A stretch of DNA of 64,000 bases from a bacterium (GTDB lineage Bacteria > Arandabacterota > Arandabacteria > Arandabacterales > Arandabacteraceae), in assembly GCA_029933125.1 (NCBI GenBank), contig JAOZOU010000009.1, positions 1 to 64,000 on the forward strand, in the 5' to 3' direction. Below are positions 61,397-64,000 of the stretch, in pieces. The notes under the pieces were generated by a model. That model worked only from the letters and a program-made list of their open reading frames with translations, ran no database searches and was not told the origin of the DNA. A program made the translations under genes and the position numbers. The first letter of the stretch is position 1. Each line of letters starts with the position of its first letter.

Positions 61397-62065
61397 CTAA
61401 TGAGTGAGTGCATAGGCGACTATGTTGATTGCCATCTTCATCGCAGCTTCACGCTTCTCAGGTGGATCGTGGTGAACCTCAGCATCCTCGAGCCCACAGC
61501 CTATGTCAGTATTATACGAGTAGAAAACGACAAGCCTGCCGTTGTGGATGATACCATAACCATGCGGTGGACCGCCATGGTGCTCATGTATTTTAGGAAG
61601 TCCTGAGTTGAAGTCGTAGACCATGTGATAGATTTCATGGTCAAAAGGCAATTCAACGAGCTCGTCATCTGGGAAGACCTTGCGGATCTCACGCCGGAAA
61701 TACTCATCCATACCATAGCAATCATCCGCCCACAGGAACCCTCCTGATTCAAGATAAAGCCTGAGTTTGGCAGCTTCCTCACCCGAAAATTTCACCTTAC
61801 CATGACCAGTCATGTAGATGAAGGGATAAGCGAAAAGGTGTTCGTCGAGAAGGGTTACTCGAGCCTCTTCACCAGTCGGTATTCCTAGGACCTTTTCAAC
61901 CTGAGTAAGGAGATTGGGAAGCGATGTGGGATCGGTATACCAATCGCCACCACCCCGGTACTTGACCCTCGCAATTGTGAACTCGCCGGGACGGGCCTCT
62001 GCCATGGCAGCTTGAGATGTGGTGAGCAAGAGCAAGATGGCCGCTACAACGAATTTTCTTAGCAT
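61397..62065 (-). CDS. DUF4159-family secreted protein
   Basis: A 222-residue protein with a signal peptide (FVVAAILLLLTTSQAAMAEA) and the DUF4159 core: ARVKYRGGGDWYTDPTSLPN, the amidotransferase-like strand PFIYMTGHGKVKFSGEEAAK, GGFLWADDCYGMDEYFRREI and a C-terminal histidine-rich loop (PKIHEHHGGPPHGYGI). It has its own promoter at 62100-62129 and is first in the string leading to DUF4175, TPR, the secreted protein and DUF89. A 211-base gap separates it from DUF4175. Confidence 0.88.
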   Translation of the reverse strand: MLRKFVVAAILLLLTTSQAAMAEARPGEFTIARVKYRGGGDWYTDPTSLPNLLTQVEKVLGIPTGEEARVTLLDEHLFAYPFIYMTGHGKVKFSGEEAAKLRLYLESGGFLWADDCYGMDEYFRREIRKVFPDDELVELPFDHEIYHMVYDFNSGLPKIHEHHGGPPHGYGIIHNGRLVVFYSYNTDIGCGLEDAEVHHDPPEKREAAMKMAINIVAYALTH

Positions 62066-62099
62066 CTGCTACAGTTAAACCCCTTAAATAGCCTACCTC

Positions 62100-62129
62100 A
62101 ATATAATTTGATGTTTGGAACTAAGTCAA
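62100..62129 (-). promoter_or_regulatory. Promoter of the DUF4159 string (TTGACT-N18-TATATT)
   Basis: TTGACT (62129-62124), 18 bases and TATATT (62105-62100) face leftward, the same boxes and spacing as the zinc-ribbon gene promoter at 45153-45182. The leader would be about 28 bases. Confidence 0.7.
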
Positions 62130-63058
62130 CCAGCGTGAATCCACATTGTGTCTTCCCGAATTATGAAACCCCTGAAGGAGAACAAGCGTTCCCGTGGTTG
62201 GCGTTTCGGTCCTTTCGGTGAGATTCGCTGGCTGGGGTGCGGCTGGGTGAATCAGACTTGCCGGAGGCTAGCTGGAGACCTGGGGCTTGCGGACTGGGTG
62301 GATCAGGCTTGCTGGAGCTGCCCGGGATAAGCGGCTGAGTTACGAGGGATGCGCCTCCTATACCATTGCCGTACTGTCTTGGCTCGTCCAATTCTCCCCT
62401 TTTCGTATCTCATCCATTTTGCTGTCTCATCTCTTCCTTCCGCCTCATCTTCTCCATTCCACCCTCCCCAATATATCACCTTTTGCCTCTCGTCCTTTCT
62501 CGTGTCATCTTGCCATCCTTTATCATCTTGCCTCTCTCTGTTGTGCAAGCCAATTGTCATCCTGGCAAACTCAACTCATGGCTCCTTTCGGCCTCGTCCT
62601 TTTGCAATTGTCCTCTTGCCACGCGCCCTCCCCAGCGCCCTCCCCCCGACCTCCACGCTCTCATCCTCTTGCCCTCGTCCGACTGAGCAGTACCAGCCTG
62701 GCTCTAATGCTTAACACCCTGGTTTGAATGGCTTAGCCAGCAATCATGAGCCAGTGCTCGCGCAATCACCATCCAGCAATTGCCACCTATGCCATCCAAA
62801 TGTAGCGAATTGGCTCCACCGCATGAATGCACCTCGCACCCCATCCGTCTTGAGAAAGCAAGAATGAGACCTGTGACAGGTTAGCGGTTAGCCAGGGTCT
62901 TGGACAGTAATCAGATTCGCAGGTGGATAACCCTTGGAAAAGCCTTAATGTCGAGCAAAAGCCATCGAATGCAATCTAAAAATTCATAACACGATCCGGG
63001 TGGCACGGAAGGGGGGCAAGAACATGCCCTCAGCCACAGCCTAAAGCCTCCAGATAGC
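62130..63058. other. Gene-poor stretch with low-complexity DNA
   Basis: No convincing gene. It contains an imperfect direct repeat at 62229-62320 with period 51 (CTGGGTGAATCAGACTTGCC versus CTGGGTGGATCAGGCTTGCT) and a strongly pyrimidine-rich plus strand at about 62380-62700, with TCATCTTGCC-like motifs recurring. Several overlapping frames are open there only because of the composition. Confidence 0.5.
62229..62320. repeat. Imperfect 51-base direct repeat
   Basis: The segments starting at 62243 and 62294 match closely over about 28 bases, within a G-rich context. Noncoding. Confidence 0.55.
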
Positions 63059-63289
63059 CTAAAACAGGCCCTGATCATCCTCAGTATCGAGGAGATCCAT
63101 CAACTCCATGTCGATGTAATCTTCTGATTCTAAGTCCTTCTCGCTTTCCTCCAATTGATCCCTTTCATTGTAGCAATCTTCACAATAAATCTCTCCAGCC
63201 TCCTCGATCTGACAAAGTTTGCACAGTGGCACTCCACAAACACAACAGATAGAGTCGGCATCTGCTTTCGGATGAAAGTGACACTTCAC
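63059..63289 (-). CDS. Small B-box-type zinc-finger protein
   Basis: A 76-residue protein. The first half is a B-box-like zinc-binding module (KCHFHPKADADSICCVCG, VPLCKLC, IYCEDC), and the second half is very acidic (EESEKDLESEDYIDMELMDL). GTG at 63289 lies 8 bases after GAGGGGG. A TTGACA box (63370-63365) with a weak -10 (TAATGG, 63347-63342) lies inside the longer frame, which supports the short start. Function unknown. Confidence 0.75.
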   Translation of the reverse strand: MKCHFHPKADADSICCVCGVPLCKLCQIEEAGEIYCEDCYNERDQLEESEKDLESEDYIDMELMDLLDTEDDQGLF

Positions 63290-63462
63290 GTTGCCCACCC
63301 CCTCAGGCGGTGCCACCTCGGCACCTGGTTTTCTCGCAATCCCATTAATACCAACCCCATCGCTTGTCAAGAGGAATATTTTGCTCGGTTTTGGGCTGCT
63401 TAGCGAGGCTTAGCAATCACATGGGGCGATGGGAAGGAGTCTGCGGGATTCAAAGCTCGGCC

Positions 63463-64000
63463 TCAGGCTTTTCCTGCGATGACAAGATAGTGGTAGGAGC
63501 TAATCTCGAGGTTTTTCTCTACCGAAAAGGAGGCTGCTTCTAGATATGCTGTCAGCTCATCTGGCGAGATTCTCACCCCGAGTGGTGGACCAGGGGGCCC
63601 CTCTATCTTCTTAAACTCGACTATCATGAATCTCCCAGATGGCTTGAGAATTCTCGAAACCTCTCTCACCGTTGAGATGCGATCTCCATCTTGGAGAATG
63701 TCATGGAGCACTGTGAAAGCAAGAGCAACATCGATGCTTCCGTCACTCAGGGGAATTCGCGATCTTATATCAGCGACAATTGGTATCACATTCTCAACAC
63801 AATTGCGAGCCATCTTCTCCTTCAACATCCTAATTCCTTCCTCCCAGAGATCGATGGCAAATACAAGGGCACGTCCCGATAGGTTTCGAGCAACAGCGAG
63901 TGCGTATTCTCCAACGCCGCACCCAAGATCTGCAACCTTAAGATCCTTGCCGATGGCGAGCTCGGCGAGCAAGCGCTCGGAGTCGATCAGACCAAAACTG
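63463..64000 (-). CDS. Class I SAM-dependent methyltransferase, 5' end outside the window
   Basis: The visible 179 codons run off the right edge: the frame is open to 64000 and reads SFGLIDSERLLAEL before the core. It shows the SAM-binding motif I VADLGCGVGEYALAVARN, AIDLWEEGI, IVADIRSRIPLSDGSIDVAL, and the post-motif region VSRILKPSGRFMIVEFKKI, as in UbiE/Methyltransferase-11-type enzymes. The substrate cannot be deduced. Confidence 0.88.
   Translation of the reverse strand, partial: SFGLIDSERLLAELAIGKDLKVADLGCGVGEYALAVARNLSGRALVFAIDLWEEGIRMLKEKMARNCVENVIPIVADIRSRIPLSDGSIDVALAFTVLHDILQDGDRISTVREVSRILKPSGRFMIVEFKKIEGPPGPPLGVRISPDELTAYLEAASFSVEKNLEISSYHYLVIAGKA

Noticed and set aside
62287-62727. 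Overlapping open frames in the pyrimidine-rich tract
   Set aside because: All frames are open because stop codons are rare in such composition; no ribosome-binding site or conserved residues.

Overview
This window is a gene-dense bacterial chromosome segment that looks like a moderate-GC, Gram-negative (diderm) member of the FCB-like candidate phyla such as WOR-3, TA06, Zixibacteria or Eisenbacteria-type lineages; the assignment is an inference. The evidence is an Mla-type lipid transport system (outer membrane), several secreted proteins ending in a FlgD-like or T9SS-like C-terminal domain with a PNP motif, DUF4159 and DUF4175 proteins, a serpin, and a CHAT-TPR protein beside an ECF sigma/anti-sigma pair. 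Vegetative promoters of the TTGACA-N17/18-TATAAT type are easy to find, and TTG or GTG starts are common.

Layout. 1-436: four tRNA genes on the minus strand in the order Thr(TGT)-Tyr(GTA)-Gly(TCC)-Thr(GGT), with a strong promoter at 575-603. 1037-3055: a secreted beta-helix protein flanked by imperfect 31-base direct repeats. 3702-4063: a decayed secreted propeller gene. 18849 down to 4257: one very long minus-strand gene string, yicC-remA-gmk-rpoZ-coaBC-udg-dnaB-mlaE-mlaF-mlaD-PIN/TRAM-ispD-ispF-ddl-M42 peptidase-btpA-cysS, packed with overlapping stops and starts and led by a TTGACA-N17-TATTCT promoter. 19249-22304: an aldo/keto reductase and RqcH on the plus strand, separated by a composite palindromic repeat.

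22315-33553 is an accessory region for the cell exterior. It holds a 21-blade propeller protein built as 7 + TIG + 7 + TIG + 7, a 14-repeat FG-GAP protein, a lipoprotein serpin, an ASH-domain His-rich protein and a single 7-blade propeller protein. 33581-38669 holds a CHAT protease-like TPR protein divergent from an ECF sigma factor and a two-zinc-finger transmembrane anti-sigma factor. 44690 down to 38614 is a second metabolic string, acpS-nnr-M20-thiL-ispG-mobB. 52220 down to 45457 carries two GT39-like membrane glycosyltransferases, an arylsulfotransferase-like protein, a radical SAM protein and an endonuclease V homologue that lacks catalytic residues. A sulfatase-fold hydrolase (plus strand) is followed by a second copy of the composite repeat, which supplies the stop codon of the next gene, a DUF89 phosphatase. 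62065 down to 53912 is the DUF4159-DUF4175-TPR-secreted protein-DUF89 string. The right edge has a gene-poor polypyrimidine stretch, a small B-box-like protein and a truncated methyltransferase.

The most unusual signals are the multiples-of-seven blade arithmetic in the secreted proteins, the composite repeat GGGGTCGGAGCTAAAAA (36-base period, plus an inverted copy) sitting exactly at gene ends, the sigma factor whose only well-placed start codon is non-canonical (ATC), and the CHAT-TPR/ECF/anti-sigma locus.
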